A stretch of 64,000 nt of DNA from Gracilariopsis chorda (GCA_003194525.1 NBIV01000027.1:1-64000); one strand, 5' to 3'; counted from the stretch's first letter, positions 10,567-20,978 are shown. Program-made: numbers and translations. Notes: generated by a model from the sequence alone, not told the origin.

Positions 10567-13500
10567 TTACAAACGTTTCGATCTGACATTTCTTCCGGCC
10601 TGCCCGTCTTTTTCGGCGGCATCGGAAGCTGCCGTGGGAGAGGTGGAAACGTCATTGTTGAATCTGTCCAAATGTAACAATCTTCTCCAAAAGCCTGCAA
10701 ACCGAGTTCCCTTCCTCGGAGTTCGGTCCTGATTACCTTTCATGCTACCACGAGCAGCAGCAATTGCGCTGGCACGAACATCCTCAAGCATCGTGCTGTG
10801 ATTCTTGGCAACACGTCTTGCCTCTTGGCGAGCTTCTTCAGCAATTCTCTGTTCCCGCTTCACTGCCTCGGCAATACCATTAAGTCGATTCTCACGCTCC
10901 TTCGAGATCTCCTTCTGAAGCCCGTCAGCGCGTTTCATCACGTCTTGGAGCTTGGCAACCACACCTTCACTCGTCTCGAGTTTGGCATTCAATCTAGCAA
11001 TCTCAACTTCCTGGGCTCTCTCAACGACTTTAGCTGCTCTGAGAGAGTCTTCAAGTGTCTTTCGAGAATGCTCTAGAGCCCGGACCTTCTCAGCAGCGGC
11101 CTTGAGTTCTTTCTTGGCGTTCGAAAGCTCTTCTTCCCTCACCTTCAAGTTGCTTCTTAGATGTTCGATCATTCGTTCCTTCTCCTCCAGCACCTTTGCT
11201 TCTTCTTCTTCCTTGTGTTCCTTGTAAGCAGAGAGCATGTCTACTTCTTTCAGTAAGAGATCCATCTCGGATCGCAGGCTATTACACTCCGCATTAGATT
11301 CAAGAAGCTTGGCATGCGCCTCGTTCAGTTGCTTTCTGGTGATATCTAGTTGATGGACAAGGCTGCCGACTGATCTAGAAGATTGTCTTTCCGTCCGCAT
11401 GAGGTCCAAAGTGTTTTGCAAGGAAAGCAACTCATTACGGGCCTGAAGAACAAGTGTTCGAGTAGTATCGGACCGGGATTCACTGCTGGATATTCCACTT
11501 CTCCTGCTCATAGAAAGACTCGACGCCCTCTTCGCAGTGCTCAGTTGGGCAAGGGAAGAATGTCGAACAGCGCGGATTTGTCTCGAGCCATACTGGAGCT
11601 GAACGGTTTGTCGTCCTGAATGCATGATGTCTTCCGCAAGGAATGGAGAATGTGGCTGATTCGGAGATCGCTTCACGGAGCCAACCCCAGAGCTCTTTCG
11701 CTCACAACTGCTCGGATCGGTGGCATGCATGACAGTTGCACTGAATGCAGCTGGCACGGTGGCATTCACTGTTTCATCTGCTGGCTCAGGGTCGCTGCTA
11801 GCATCACTTGTACTGAATGAGGTTGGGTTCGAGTTTGTAGTGGGGCTGATAGTAGGCTTTCCGCAAGAGGATGGCATGAGGGGTGGAACTTCTCTGTCAA
11901 GAGGAATCTCCTCGACATTTGTGTGATTTGCAGCGTAGTCAAATTCATCACCGTCGTAGCCCTTTTGAGCTCTTTCTTGGTAATCCATCACGGTGAACTC
12001 AGGCAATAAACTCATTCTGCTCTCAGCCTCACTTCCAACATAACTGGCATTAGTGTCAATGCTTTGCAGGCTTCCTCGAGAAACCGGTCGGGGTTTGTGC
12101 ACAACAGCAACACTGGAGGGCCTGCGTTCAAGTCCGATATCGCTAGCGCTTCTCACCGAGGGATCATCGCTTTCCATCGCATCCAAATCCTTCAAAGCAT
12201 CCATGACACCATCGATGCATTCTACGATATCCTCCCATCCCATTCGGGCGCCAATTTGTTGGGAGAGAATATCACATGCCCGCTCTTTGATGAGCTCTTC
12301 GCTCATATGAACCGAAGCTGGTAAGACTTGCTCAACAATGTTAGCATTAGCGGGGTGCTTGACGGAGGCGGAAGCATCCTCTGACGGCTTGTTCATAGCT
12401 GTGTCTCTAGACGCCGTATGGGCAGATTGCATGAGGAAGGTGGCCAACTGTTGATTGGCCGCCTCAACGGCCGCCTTAAGAGACGAATTGTCGCTCTTCA
12501 GCGTCTTGATTTCGTCTTCCTTCTTCTCAATGTCGGCAGTGAGGCTTTCGGTGAGTTTAGCAAACTGGGTGCTCCGATTATTGCTGTACGTGAGCTGAGA
12601 TTCAAGGTACTCGGTATGCTTTGTAATTCGTTCTTCGTTTTCTCTAAGGGCTGAGATTTGAGCTTCAAGATCTTTGTTCATCTTCCGCATATCCGCCACC
12701 TCTTCAAGTCTCTTGCTCGCTCTTTTAAGACTGGCCTCTAGTTGCTCTGCAGAGGCTGCTCGAGCTCGAAGAATATCGACTTCCTCTGCGGCGACATGGG
12801 CGCCACGCAGGGCAGATTTTGCATCATTGAGGGCCTTTGCCTTGGTGACAAGCTCAGTTTGGGCCTGTTCTTGCTTGGACTCAAGCAAACGAACCTTGTC
12901 GGAAGCTTCCTCAAGGTTGCTCTTCAAACCCTGAGATAGCTCCACAGCCTTGTTTCTCTCGAATTCACAGGCTGCGAGCTTTCTCCTGAGGTTGTCGCGT
13001 TCTGCAGCTAACGCCTTGTAATCAGCGAGAGGGATCCCACGAGGGGCTGAAAGAGGACTGGATTGAGCGTCGAGAGAATTAGACTTTTTGTTCGGCTGAG
13101 AAGACGGGCGGGATGTACTGAGATTCTCGTCGTTGACTGAGATCTGACCAAGCACTCGCGTGTCCTTAGCGTTCTCAACGGTGGTTCGGCAAATAGAGGC
13201 AGCCAGAGCGTCCTGATGATCCTGCGAGAGTGTGAGCACAGCCTTGATGAAGGTTTCTCTTTGCTCGCTATGCACAGCGGCAGAGAGCACAACTTCTGCC
13301 AGAGAGAGCATGAGGTGAAGCGGCTCGACATCCTCCGTACGTGCTGCCTCGGAGAGGGAGAGGACGGTGTCCTTTGCTTGCTGCCTGAGCTGGATGAGAG
13401 GGCGAGGAGTGGGAGCATCTGTCAGCGGTGTACGCGGATCTGGCGGGCAGATGTGGAAATAGCGTACGAGCGACTTTGCCAAACGTCTGGTGTTGTAGCG

Positions 13501-13746
13501 ACGGTGGCGAGAGAGATTTGCCTCGGCGCTGGAGGTGGGCTCGAAAAAGTCACGCTCGGCGAGTAAATGCGGAGCAAAGAGGGCGAATACTCGGCAAAGC
13601 GCGACACATTGTCGGGTGGCATATTCGAAGGAAAGGTCGGCGTCGACGAGGTTGAGGGCGGAAAGCCATGCGGAAATGGCGGAGGCGACCTGAGCATCTT
13701 GTGGGGAGAGGGAAATGTCGGCGGGCACGGTGTCGGTGACAACCAT
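10567..13746 (-). CDS. HOOK-domain coiled-coil protein
   Basis: 1,059 aa, single exon. Residues about 15-175 resemble the N-terminal HOOK domain of HOOK/CCDC88 proteins: an early W-L motif, a conserved R-N-x-x-x-LAKSLVRYF-like stretch, and a late leucine-rich helix (LHLMLSLAEVVLSAAV) followed by a Q/D-rich helix. Long heptad-rich coiled coils occupy about residues 235-430 and 740-1000, separated by a Ser/Pro-rich linker (about 440-730). HOOK proteins link cargo to dynein or microtubules in animals and fungi. Red algae are generally described as lacking dynein, so the partner here is unclear. It could instead be a generic coiled-coil structural protein. The HOOK call rests on pattern memory, not a search. 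Confidence 0.6.
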   Translation of the reverse strand: MVVTDTVPADISLSPQDAQVASAISAWLSALNLVDADLSFEYATRQCVALCRVFALFAPHLLAERDFFEPTSSAEANLSRHRRYNTRRLAKSLVRYFHICPPDPRTPLTDAPTPRPLIQLRQQAKDTVLSLSEAARTEDVEPLHLMLSLAEVVLSAAVHSEQRETFIKAVLTLSQDHQDALAASICRTTVENAKDTRVLGQISVNDENLSTSRPSSQPNKKSNSLDAQSSPLSAPRGIPLADYKALAAERDNLRRKLAACEFERNKAVELSQGLKSNLEEASDKVRLLESKQEQAQTELVTKAKALNDAKSALRGAHVAAEEVDILRARAASAEQLEASLKRASKRLEEVADMRKMNKDLEAQISALRENEERITKHTEYLESQLTYSNNRSTQFAKLTESLTADIEKKEDEIKTLKSDNSSLKAAVEAANQQLATFLMQSAHTASRDTAMNKPSEDASASVKHPANANIVEQVLPASVHMSEELIKERACDILSQQIGARMGWEDIVECIDGVMDALKDLDAMESDDPSVRSASDIGLERRPSSVAVVHKPRPVSRGSLQSIDTNASYVGSEAESRMSLLPEFTVMDYQERAQKGYDGDEFDYAANHTNVEEIPLDREVPPLMPSSCGKPTISPTTNSNPTSFSTSDASSDPEPADETVNATVPAAFSATVMHATDPSSCERKSSGVGSVKRSPNQPHSPFLAEDIMHSGRQTVQLQYGSRQIRAVRHSSLAQLSTAKRASSLSMSRRSGISSSESRSDTTRTLVLQARNELLSLQNTLDLMRTERQSSRSVGSLVHQLDITRKQLNEAHAKLLESNAECNSLRSEMDLLLKEVDMLSAYKEHKEEEEAKVLEEKERMIEHLRSNLKVREEELSNAKKELKAAAEKVRALEHSRKTLEDSLRAAKVVERAQEVEIARLNAKLETSEGVVAKLQDVMKRADGLQKEISKERENRLNGIAEAVKREQRIAEEARQEARRVAKNHSTMLEDVRASAIAAARGSMKGNQDRTPRKGTRFAGFWRRLLHLDRFNNDVSTSPTAASDAAEKDGQAGRNVRSKRL

Positions 13747-14660
13747 ATCGAAGGTGAGGGTGGGAACTGGTGCAGTTGTGGGGAGAGTGGTTTCTTAGTG
13801 GATTAGAGGGGGGTGGGTAGTGATGGACAGTTGAACTGCTAACTGCGCATTAGAACTGGGGGTCGAAGTGTGTTAAGTAGTAGGGAGCTCTAATTGGCTG
13901 AGTGGATTGAAGTTTAGTTGATAAGCCGAGCAGTAGAGAAGTGTGGGACGACAGGCGCACGGGCACGGACGAAGATCGCTTAGATAGAGGTGCGTGTTGG
14001 CAGGGAGGGGGGAGGGTTTTGGATGGAGGGATGAAGTGACGGGGGGTGGTCTTAACACGGTGGGGGAGGGGGGGGGGGAGGGGAGAAGGGGGGAATGTGG
14101 GCTAAAAGGGGGGGGTGGGGAGGGAAGGGGGGAGAAGAGGAAGGTGGCGACGGGGAGGGAGCGGAGCAGCACGAGCACGTCAGCACATCAAAGGCAGCTG
14201 AAGCTGCGACGATGGCGGTTTGGGGAAGGGGGAGGAAAGCGACGGCGTCAAAGAGCGGTTACGAAGCGCAAATGGGGCGCCATGTGAAGCGAAAGGGCGA
14301 CGTGCACGTCGGGGCGCGCTGAATCGGCAGCGGCGTGGCGCGCGCGAGTCGAACCGTCACCTGCGTGGCTGAGGCGCGCATTTGAGCTGAACGCGTGCGT
14401 TTCAAATTCAAATTCAAACTGCCGAGCCGTTTTGGCGCGCGCCTTTTGCCCAATGGCCGCTACAAATGCAAATTGCACCACCCCCCCCCCCCCAAAACCC
14501 CCATTCAAGAGCCGTTACGCGCCCGCCGTGTCGCCACCCCCCCCCCCCGCACCATACGTGGCCAACAATGGAACGATTGTTATAAACTTATCTGCCCCGT
14601 GCCATCTTCGTCGCCTGGCTGATACATATCTCCACGTCAATCCACAAGAAACCCCCCGCC
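13747..14660. other. G-rich intergenic region upstream of the HOOK gene
   Basis: About 14,055-14,150 is almost pure G with A/T interruptions on the plus strand (C-rich on the sense strand of the HOOK gene). Long C runs lie at 14,485-14,500 and 14,537-14,550. There is G-quadruplex potential; no gene seen. Confidence 0.6.
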
Positions 14661-16298
14661 TCATCGGCTCCGCACAATGCGCACCGGGTGTGCCTCCGTG
14701 TTGAACACCCACTCGTTCAGCGAAATCTTAGCTTCCGACCCCTTTCGCACATCGAACAGCAGGTAAAAGTACTTGAGCGTCTCCGCCAGAACGAACGAGT
14801 GCAGTTTGCCCGAATGATAAGGTCGTTCCTCCTTCCCCAACAAGTGCGTCGTCGTTGATATCACCCCGTCTTCCCGCCCTTCAACCTGCGCAAACGTCCG
14901 GATCTTCGTCCACATTTCGCGCCCCATGCGCTTGTAAGTGTCCCCGGCCTCTGGATCAATCTTATCCATGTAATACAGCGCCTCCACAATCTCCGGCCGC
15001 AGGTAACTGGTGTCCTGCCCCTGCGCGGGAGTCGGTTTCCCGGCGAAACTGGTCACCTCCCCTGCCAGTCCGTACGACACCCCCGTCGTCATGTCGAAGC
15101 AGCTCTTCGTCAGCCGTCGCGCAATGGGCAGATAATCATCGCTCCGCGTCCCATTCACCCCACCGCCCAATCCGTGCAGCGCCGCATACGCCAATGTCGC
15201 CGGGAAGAAGCACACCAGGTGGTCCATTGTGTGTTTGAAACTTCTAGGTCGATTTCGCGTCATCTCTCCGATGTACAGGTTATGCCCGTTGTCTTTGCTC
15301 AAAACGCGCATAATGGCACCCACAGACTCCTCAAACCTGTTGCGCAGAACTGTATCATTGTAACCCCACATGACCCAGTTCTTCACCAACATCTCGTACA
15401 TCGAGTCAACCGTGCCCCCAATTGTCCACCGGCTGCCTCGAAACTCTCCGTCATCCACGTCAAACGCCGGCGTAAGCAACTTGTCTTCTGGGTACGCTTT
15501 CATCAAAACGTCCATGCACTCGTCGATCGCTCGTTTATACTTGGAGTCATTTGCGAAATGAGAGAGTGTGCGCATCTCCAACTGCAGGGTGCCCACTTCT
15601 GCAGCGTTGGTCACACTTGATGCACGCCTGTTTTCCATCTTCATTGGAATATTGCTGCCGAGGTACGCCTCTGAACGCGGGCACTTGGACTTGGTGTCGT
15701 TAAACGCGTACAACAGCATATCTCCCAACTCAATGCTCTTGTTGAGCCAGAGCGCATCTTTGGTCAGCTCGTACGCCGAATTCATGCCGCCTAGAGCGCG
15801 AATAACGATCTCGAAGAGCGATATGAGGGAGGTCCTCTGGTAAAAGCTAAGGGAGGTTGCTGCCCAGGCGCGTGACGCCTCATACTCTGGCTTCAAATCC
15901 ATGAGCAGCAGCGTGTCAAGACTGTCCAGTACGCTGAGCCCGATGTTGAACCAGTGTTCGCATTGGTTGGTAGTGGGCACGAACTCGTCGTGGCCCATGC
16001 AGTGTTTCATGTACGCGCGGTACATCACTTGCGTAACGTGGCGCACATCGGCTTGCCACTGGTTCATTTCGTTGTCCGCGAGAGTGGCGGCGGCAGCGCG
16101 AATTTGTGGAGGGGGGGCTGTGGATAGTAGCATGCGGGTGGTGACAGGAACAGCGTAGAGCAGAATGAGGGAGAAGACGATCGCAGTGATGACGCCGGGA
16201 GACGGTCGACGACGTAAAGTGTGCTTGGAGTAGCGCAGCAGGCGTGAGCGCAGACGCCATACTGTTGGTGGTGATGAAGATATTGATGTGTTGCACAT
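14661..16298 (-). CDS. Class I alpha-1,2-mannosidase (GH47)
   Basis: Trims alpha-1,2-linked mannose from N-glycans in the ER or Golgi. The ATG at 16298 gives 545 aa. The frame is open further upstream to 16535, but that extension is Ser/Thr-rich and starts without ATG, so I prefer 16298. Layout: a basic cytosolic tail, one membrane anchor near residues 37-58 (type II), then the (alpha/alpha)7 catalytic domain. Family landmarks are visible: a D-S-L-D-T-L-L-L-M block, a N-A-A-E-V-G-T-L-Q-L-E block, H-T-M-D-H-L-V-C-F-F-P, L-R-P-E-I-V-E-A and the C-terminal N-T-E-A-H-P with the calcium-binding Thr. Length and anchor fit ER mannosidase I or a Golgi mannosidase I; I cannot decide which. Confidence 0.93.
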   Translation of the reverse strand: MCNTSISSSPPTVWRLRSRLLRYSKHTLRRRPSPGVITAIVFSLILLYAVPVTTRMLLSTAPPPQIRAAAATLADNEMNQWQADVRHVTQVMYRAYMKHCMGHDEFVPTTNQCEHWFNIGLSVLDSLDTLLLMDLKPEYEASRAWAATSLSFYQRTSLISLFEIVIRALGGMNSAYELTKDALWLNKSIELGDMLLYAFNDTKSKCPRSEAYLGSNIPMKMENRRASSVTNAAEVGTLQLEMRTLSHFANDSKYKRAIDECMDVLMKAYPEDKLLTPAFDVDDGEFRGSRWTIGGTVDSMYEMLVKNWVMWGYNDTVLRNRFEESVGAIMRVLSKDNGHNLYIGEMTRNRPRSFKHTMDHLVCFFPATLAYAALHGLGGGVNGTRSDDYLPIARRLTKSCFDMTTGVSYGLAGEVTSFAGKPTPAQGQDTSYLRPEIVEALYYMDKIDPEAGDTYKRMGREMWTKIRTFAQVEGREDGVISTTTHLLGKEERPYHSGKLHSFVLAETLKYFYLLFDVRKGSEAKISLNEWVFNTEAHPVRIVRSR

Positions 16299-17226
16299 GG
16301 TGCTCGTATGGAGAGTGAGCGCGAGGGACAGCGAAGGGGTTGGATGGTGAGGTTGGGAGCTGTGAAGAGAGCTGATGATTTCTGTTTCGTTGAGGGGGGA
16401 TATAGACAAAGCTGCGTCTGGACTCGACTGTACACCCTGGGGGCAGCTACGAAGGGTAAGGGTTACCGTTGTAGGTAGCGTGCTTGAAGTGCTCGAGGCA
16501 GCTGTATACCGGAAGCAGTGCCCACGGCAGTGCACCTGAGGGCTGGTGCGACGAACTGAGGAAGCTTAGATGCAGTTGCACGCCGCCGGAGATGAAGTGC
16601 TAATATTGCAGAAACTTTAGGCCACAGCCGCGCTGGACACACACGGTGAGGTGGTGGACTGCTTCAGAGTCTGAAGTTCAGACACGATACGAGTACTGTA
16701 TGAAGCAACCGTGCTTCCAGTGCGCAGGGAGGTTGATTTGTTGGCCTCCTACAGTGTAGCTAGGGTAGCGGTCTAACCCTTACAGCTAGGATGGTGACAG
16801 CTCTTAGCACTAGCTCAAAGCTAGCTAGCTAGTAGGTTGAGCCAGCGCTCCCGTTCAGAGCGGTTGGGCGTGAGCGAGCATTGCATTTTCATCAATTCCG
16901 ACGTGAAAATGGCCTTGAAATTTCTTCAAAACCCTCAAACTCCCCGCTTGGTGAATTGCGTAACAACAAATCCAATGAACCATCACAGCGCCCACTCGCA
17001 TCATTCGCCGATTGCAACAAGTTCTATTCTACTTGCAAGGATAGTGCAAGCCCAACGTGAAATACACGAAAGTTTCTTGAGATAGGCTCAAGACCCCAAA
17101 CGGGACGCGATCTCACAACACCAAACAAGATTTTGAAGCACGTTTACCACGAGAACAACGAGAACGCCTTTCGGTGCAAAGGGATATATGGATAAGCCTT
17201 TACCTTTGTACCTGTAGCACAGTAGT
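16299..17226. other. Intergenic, upstream of GH47 gene
   Basis: No supported gene. Contains the recurrent motif TAACCCTTACA at 16774-16784 and a short CTAGCTAGCTAG run near 16815. Confidence 0.5.
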
Positions 17227-18699
17227 TTACTCAGATATGATCTTAGGAGGACGGCCTCGTCTGCGCGTGCGCGTGCTCTTCTTTGTGCCTTTGGTACTTC
17301 TCTTCGCAGAGTCGTCCGCAGTATCATCAGACGCGCTTGGCCGTTTTCTTGCTCTGCTTTTCTTCCCACCTTGTTTCTCGACTGCATTACTACCTTCCAC
17401 CGCCTGAGCGCTTCCAACGGCCTGCTGCTGCATCCCCGCTTTTGTCGCGTCAGCACTGTTCTCAGCATCACCTACGTCGGCAGACTCCTGTGCCACATTG
17501 TCATCTAAACCGCCCGGCTCACCTTCCTTCGCAATTTGCGACTTCTTGTCAGCTGACAATGCCCCTGCAGCCGCGTCCCCCTCCCCGACCACGTCTTCTC
17601 GCATCGCTTCGTCACCGCCGCTCTCTGGCGGACCAATGCTATGCAACACATCATCAATAGCTTTGTCACGGCGTTCAATATTCATTTCCTCCTTCTCTAC
17701 AGTAGTTTGCGCCTTGTTCAGACGCGATTTGAACAGATCTTTCTTCGCCTTCATCTCGCGTTTAAGCATGTCTAAAGCATCCACCTCGTCTTGTGAAAGC
17801 ACGTCACTGTCCACCTGCGCCTGCGCTATCTCTGCGGAAAGCGCCAACTGTTCTGCTTTCAAGTTGAGCTTGATTTCTTTCAAACTCATTTCCGATCGTG
17901 CAGGATCACCACCACCACTTGTTTGACCTGGCTCTCCTTCTGTGGAGGCACGATTGCGTTCAAGTCGCTGTACAACTTGCTCCAATTGCTCCGAACGGTC
18001 ATCCAGATGCTGTTGACGATTGATTTGATCGGTTAGAGCGTCAATGGATGCCTGCTTGTCCGCTAGCTCAGCTCGCAGACGTTGCACCTCAGCCTGCGCA
18101 TCTGCCTGAGCGGATGATTGTACAAGCACGTTCTGCGAGGAGGTTCGCAAAGCATTCTGCAAATCATTCAACTGCTGTTGAGCACGTTGATTACAGCGGT
18201 GCACTTGAACCATAACATCGTCCATACTTTGTCTAACCGCAAGCAAGGCGTTCTTATCGCCGTCCGCCGCGTGAGAAGCGCCGTTTTGCAAAATGTGTTG
18301 CGACTGTTCCAACAACTGACGGGTTCGGCTCAGCGTAGCTTGCAGCTCATGCGCGCAAGCGTGCAAAAAGGGGAACTTGGAATGCTCAGAAGCCGGACGC
18401 GGGGTTGCGACAAGAGTGGCGAAGTTTCGAGCAAAGTCGGAAAGAAGGGCGACGGCAGCCAATAAGACGCCTAGCACTGCTTCCGGCCCGTTGAAGAGAG
18501 ACGGGGCGCGGTGCGGAGTGGTGATGGCGCCTTGTTGCGGCGCCGAAATTGAGGTGGGGTTGGGTTTACGTGGCGCCTCCGCGCAGGCGCGCGCGTGAAG
18601 AGCAGGTGATGCGGCGCATAGGGACGGATGCGACGCGCGGTACGCGCGGACGGCGGGGACGACGGTGAAGGCGGCGTTGCTGCCGTTGGCACACGCCAT
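17227..18699 (-). CDS. Coiled-coil protein with putative transit peptide, one TM helix and C-terminal AT-hook
   Basis: 490 aa, family not recognised. Residues 1 to ~60 are rich in Ala, Arg, Ser and Pro, almost without acids, with a Phe near position 11, like red algal plastid transit peptides. A hydrophobic helix follows (about 75-95). Coiled coil covers about 110-350. The Lys/Arg-rich tail contains RRRGRPPK, an AT-hook core. The combination of plastid targeting, membrane anchor, coiled coil and DNA-binding tail parallels plant MFP1 and PEND proteins that tether plastid nucleoids to membranes. That parallel is by architecture only. A nuclear chromatin protein is the main alternative if the N-terminus is not a transit peptide. 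Confidence 0.7.
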   Translation of the reverse strand: MACANGSNAAFTVVPAVRAYRASHPSLCAASPALHARACAEAPRKPNPTSISAPQQGAITTPHRAPSLFNGPEAVLGVLLAAVALLSDFARNFATLVATPRPASEHSKFPFLHACAHELQATLSRTRQLLEQSQHILQNGASHAADGDKNALLAVRQSMDDVMVQVHRCNQRAQQQLNDLQNALRTSSQNVLVQSSAQADAQAEVQRLRAELADKQASIDALTDQINRQQHLDDRSEQLEQVVQRLERNRASTEGEPGQTSGGGDPARSEMSLKEIKLNLKAEQLALSAEIAQAQVDSDVLSQDEVDALDMLKREMKAKKDLFKSRLNKAQTTVEKEEMNIERRDKAIDDVLHSIGPPESGGDEAMREDVVGEGDAAAGALSADKKSQIAKEGEPGGLDDNVAQESADVGDAENSADATKAGMQQQAVGSAQAVEGSNAVEKQGGKKSRARKRPSASDDTADDSAKRSTKGTKKSTRTRRRGRPPKIISE

Positions 18700-19367
18700 G
18701 GAGCGTCACGCCGGGAAAACGTCTGCGCCAGCCGCGGCGCTGCCGCAGGCGCCTTCCCGAAAGCGCGAGCTGCGATGGGGGGGGGGTGAGGTGAGATTGA
18801 CGAGGTGCGCTGGGCGTGGCCACGTGCGCACGTGGTACACGGGGCGGGGCGCGTGAGCGCGAGTGACGTGGCGCTGCAATTGCGATTGGGGCGCGCACTA
18901 TTTATGATGGTGGCCGTCGCTGCGGCGGTGTGATTGGATGCACAGGTGGGCCGTCACTTGTAAGCTGCACGCTGCTGTGCATCGCCGACACTGTGAGGCG
19001 CTGGCGGAGGTGCGACGTACGCTTTCTGCATGCTGCGTGCGCCTCGGGCGCGAAGAGGGGAGCGTTGCATTCCGTGCTACTCGTAGCTCGTTCGACACTC
19101 GTGGTCTGAAACGGCCGCTTCGCATGGTCGCAACGTACATGCCGCAATTAGTTTCCGTTCGCGCAGCAAGTCGGAAACGGAGCGCGACGGGGCGGGCGCG
19201 AAAGCGGCAACGGGCGAACAGGTAGCAAGCGGTAGCAGCACAAAATTTACAACAAAAGTTAAGCTGGATGCACGTCGGAAGACGACAAGCGTGCAATTCC
19301 GTAGGGGATAGTTGTATAGATCCGCAAGAACAAGCAGAGAGGCACGCAGGGGGCGGGCAGTATGGGT
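18700..19367. other. Intergenic, GC-rich
   Basis: Upstream of the coiled-coil gene. No supported gene; overlapping short ORFs on both strands look like GC-driven shadows. Confidence 0.5.
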
Positions 19368-19628
19368 CTACAGCATCTCAAACGACCGACGTGATGGTCG
19401 TCGGTTGTGAGAGCGGTCTCGCTCACGGTCGCGGTCAGGACATAATACGGAGTCGACGCTCTTTCCAACGGCGCGTACCAAGGCGGCTGTGCTTCCTATA
19501 CCCGGCGCGCTGACGGCGAGAATCATGACTGCGGAGCACATGAAGGCGGCCACCACAACGCCCAACGCAAACCAGAACGCCGCTTCCTTGAGGAGCGGAG
19601 ACATGAACATAGAGCGCGCAGTGTACAT
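19368..19628 (-). CDS. Small single-span membrane protein (hypothetical)
   Basis: 86 aa from the ATG at 19628; the frame is open upstream to 19880 but that part is Cys/Arg-rich and unconvincing. One clear hydrophobic segment (about residues 15-40, rich in Phe, Val, Ala, Met) is followed by a short polar linker and a tail with alternating Arg and Asp then Arg/Ser. No family recognised. Small size and compositional bias leave open that this is not a gene. Confidence 0.35.
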   Translation of the reverse strand: MYTARSMFMSPLLKEAAFWFALGVVVAAFMCSAVMILAVSAPGIGSTAALVRAVGKSVDSVLCPDRDRERDRSHNRRPSRRSFEML

Positions 19629-20318
19629 TGCTCCGCGGTTGGATGGCGGGGTTTGAAAGCGCGCGGCGTCAAGCACGGCAGGAAGCGATGAGCAAAGGCA
19701 GCGCAAGAAGAGAGCTATGCAGCAAGTTGAACGCTCGCAAGGGAAGGCGTCGCAGAGACGTCGCGCGTTGCTCGCGACCATTAAGAACAGGAACGCCGGA
19801 GAAGCGGCAACGCGCAAAGTGCCGTTGAGTTGCGCTAAATGCGCCACTCGCAGCTGTGTGGGAATGCTGTAAACCCGCACTGTAAGGAGCGCCGCCCCCT
19901 CCGTGGCACTCGTCCACGTGGCGCACAGTTACTGTACACAGCTGTATTGTCAGAATTTCTCGCTGGGTGGTCGGTGCCGCCTTCCAAGTTAGTTGCCGTC
20001 GTGGAGCGACTGACACACGTGCACACGTGCGGTTGAGCTCGAGCGCGTCGGAGATCTGTTTCGCACGCTACGGCTGTGGATGCACGGCGCGTGCTCTGCC
20101 GTTTGCGCTTCATCCAACCACACGCCTTCTGCACCCGTCAAACTCTACCGCCCATCTGTTGCGTGCAACTCCTATCCGTATTGCTCCCCCTCCATCGTAC
20201 CCCACAGCACCCCCCACCTCCATCGTACCCCACAACACCCCACACACGTCCACCCTTCTCCTTCGTCAACTCCCTGCACCCACGCACCCACGCACCCACC
20301 CCCCCCCCCGGTCCCGCC
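19629..20318. other. petC upstream region with C-rich leader
   Basis: About 20,165-20,318 is a C/A-rich pyrimidine tract on the sense strand, ending in an 11-base C run just before the start codon context CCGCCATGG. It probably contains the promoter and 5' UTR of petC. No gene seen. Confidence 0.55.
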
Positions 20319-20978
20319 ATGGCCTTCGTCAGCAGCATCCCCGTCGCAGACCGCCGCGCCTTTGCCGGCGCCGCCCTCACCTCCGCCGCGCCCCGCCGCG
20401 CCCCACGCGCTCACCCCCGTCTGCGCATGGCCGCCGGCGCCAGCGCCGACGAATTCGTCCCCGACATGGCCAAGCGCAACACAATGAATCTCCTGCTTGC
20501 CGGAAGCACAGGAGCCGTCGCGCTCAGCGTTCTCTACCCCTTCTCCTACTTTTTCGTGCCCAAGTCAAGCGGCAACGCAGGAGCCGGCACAGTCGCAAAG
20601 GACGCCCTGGGCAACAACATCAAGAAGAAGGAATACCTCGACTCCCATTTGGCCGGATCCAGGGAGCTCGTCCAGGGACTTCGCGGCGACGCCACCTACC
20701 TCATCGTCACTGACGACAAGTCCGATTTAGAGTATTTCGCCCTCAACGCCGTGTGCACTCATCTCGGTTGCGTCGTCCCGTGGAACAAGGCCGAAAACAA
20801 GTTCAAGTGCCCCTGCCACGGTTCGCAGTATTCCCCAACCGGTGCAGTCGTGCGTGGGCCGGCTCCTCTCCCGCTCGCATTGGAGCACGTAGAGTTTGAC
20901 GAAGCCGACAACGTCCTCCTCAAGAGCTGGAAGGAAGAAGACTTCCGCACAGGAGAGGCGCCGTGGTGGAACTTCTAA
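20319..20978 (+). CDS. petC: Cytochrome b6f complex Rieske iron-sulfur protein, plastid-targeted
   Basis: 219 aa from ATG 20319 (context CCGCCATGG). The frame is open upstream to 20076 but that part translates the C-rich leader. Residues 1 to ~40 form a basic, acid-poor transit peptide with an early Phe. A membrane anchor lies at about 52-75 ([18 protein letters not shown]). The C-terminal Rieske fold carries both [2Fe-2S] motifs, CTHLGC and CPCHGSQY, and the G-x-V-x-x-GPAPLPL loop. It ends in WWNF, typical of plastid and cyanobacterial PetC. It transfers electrons from plastoquinol to cytochrome f on the lumenal side of the thylakoid. The lack of a signal peptide supports a primary plastid. 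Confidence 0.97.
   Translation: MAFVSSIPVADRRAFAGAALTSAAPRRAPRAHPRLRMAAGASADEFVPDMAKRNTMNLLLAGSTGAVALSVLYPFSYFFVPKSSGNAGAGTVAKDALGNNIKKKEYLDSHLAGSRELVQGLRGDATYLIVTDDKSDLEYFALNAVCTHLGCVVPWNKAENKFKCPCHGSQYSPTGAVVRGPAPLPLALEHVEFDEADNVLLKSWKEEDFRTGEAPWWNF

Noticed and set aside
19968-20713. Plus-strand His/Pro/Arg-rich ORF overlapping petC
   Set aside because: Alternate frame of the C-rich leader and petC coding sequence.
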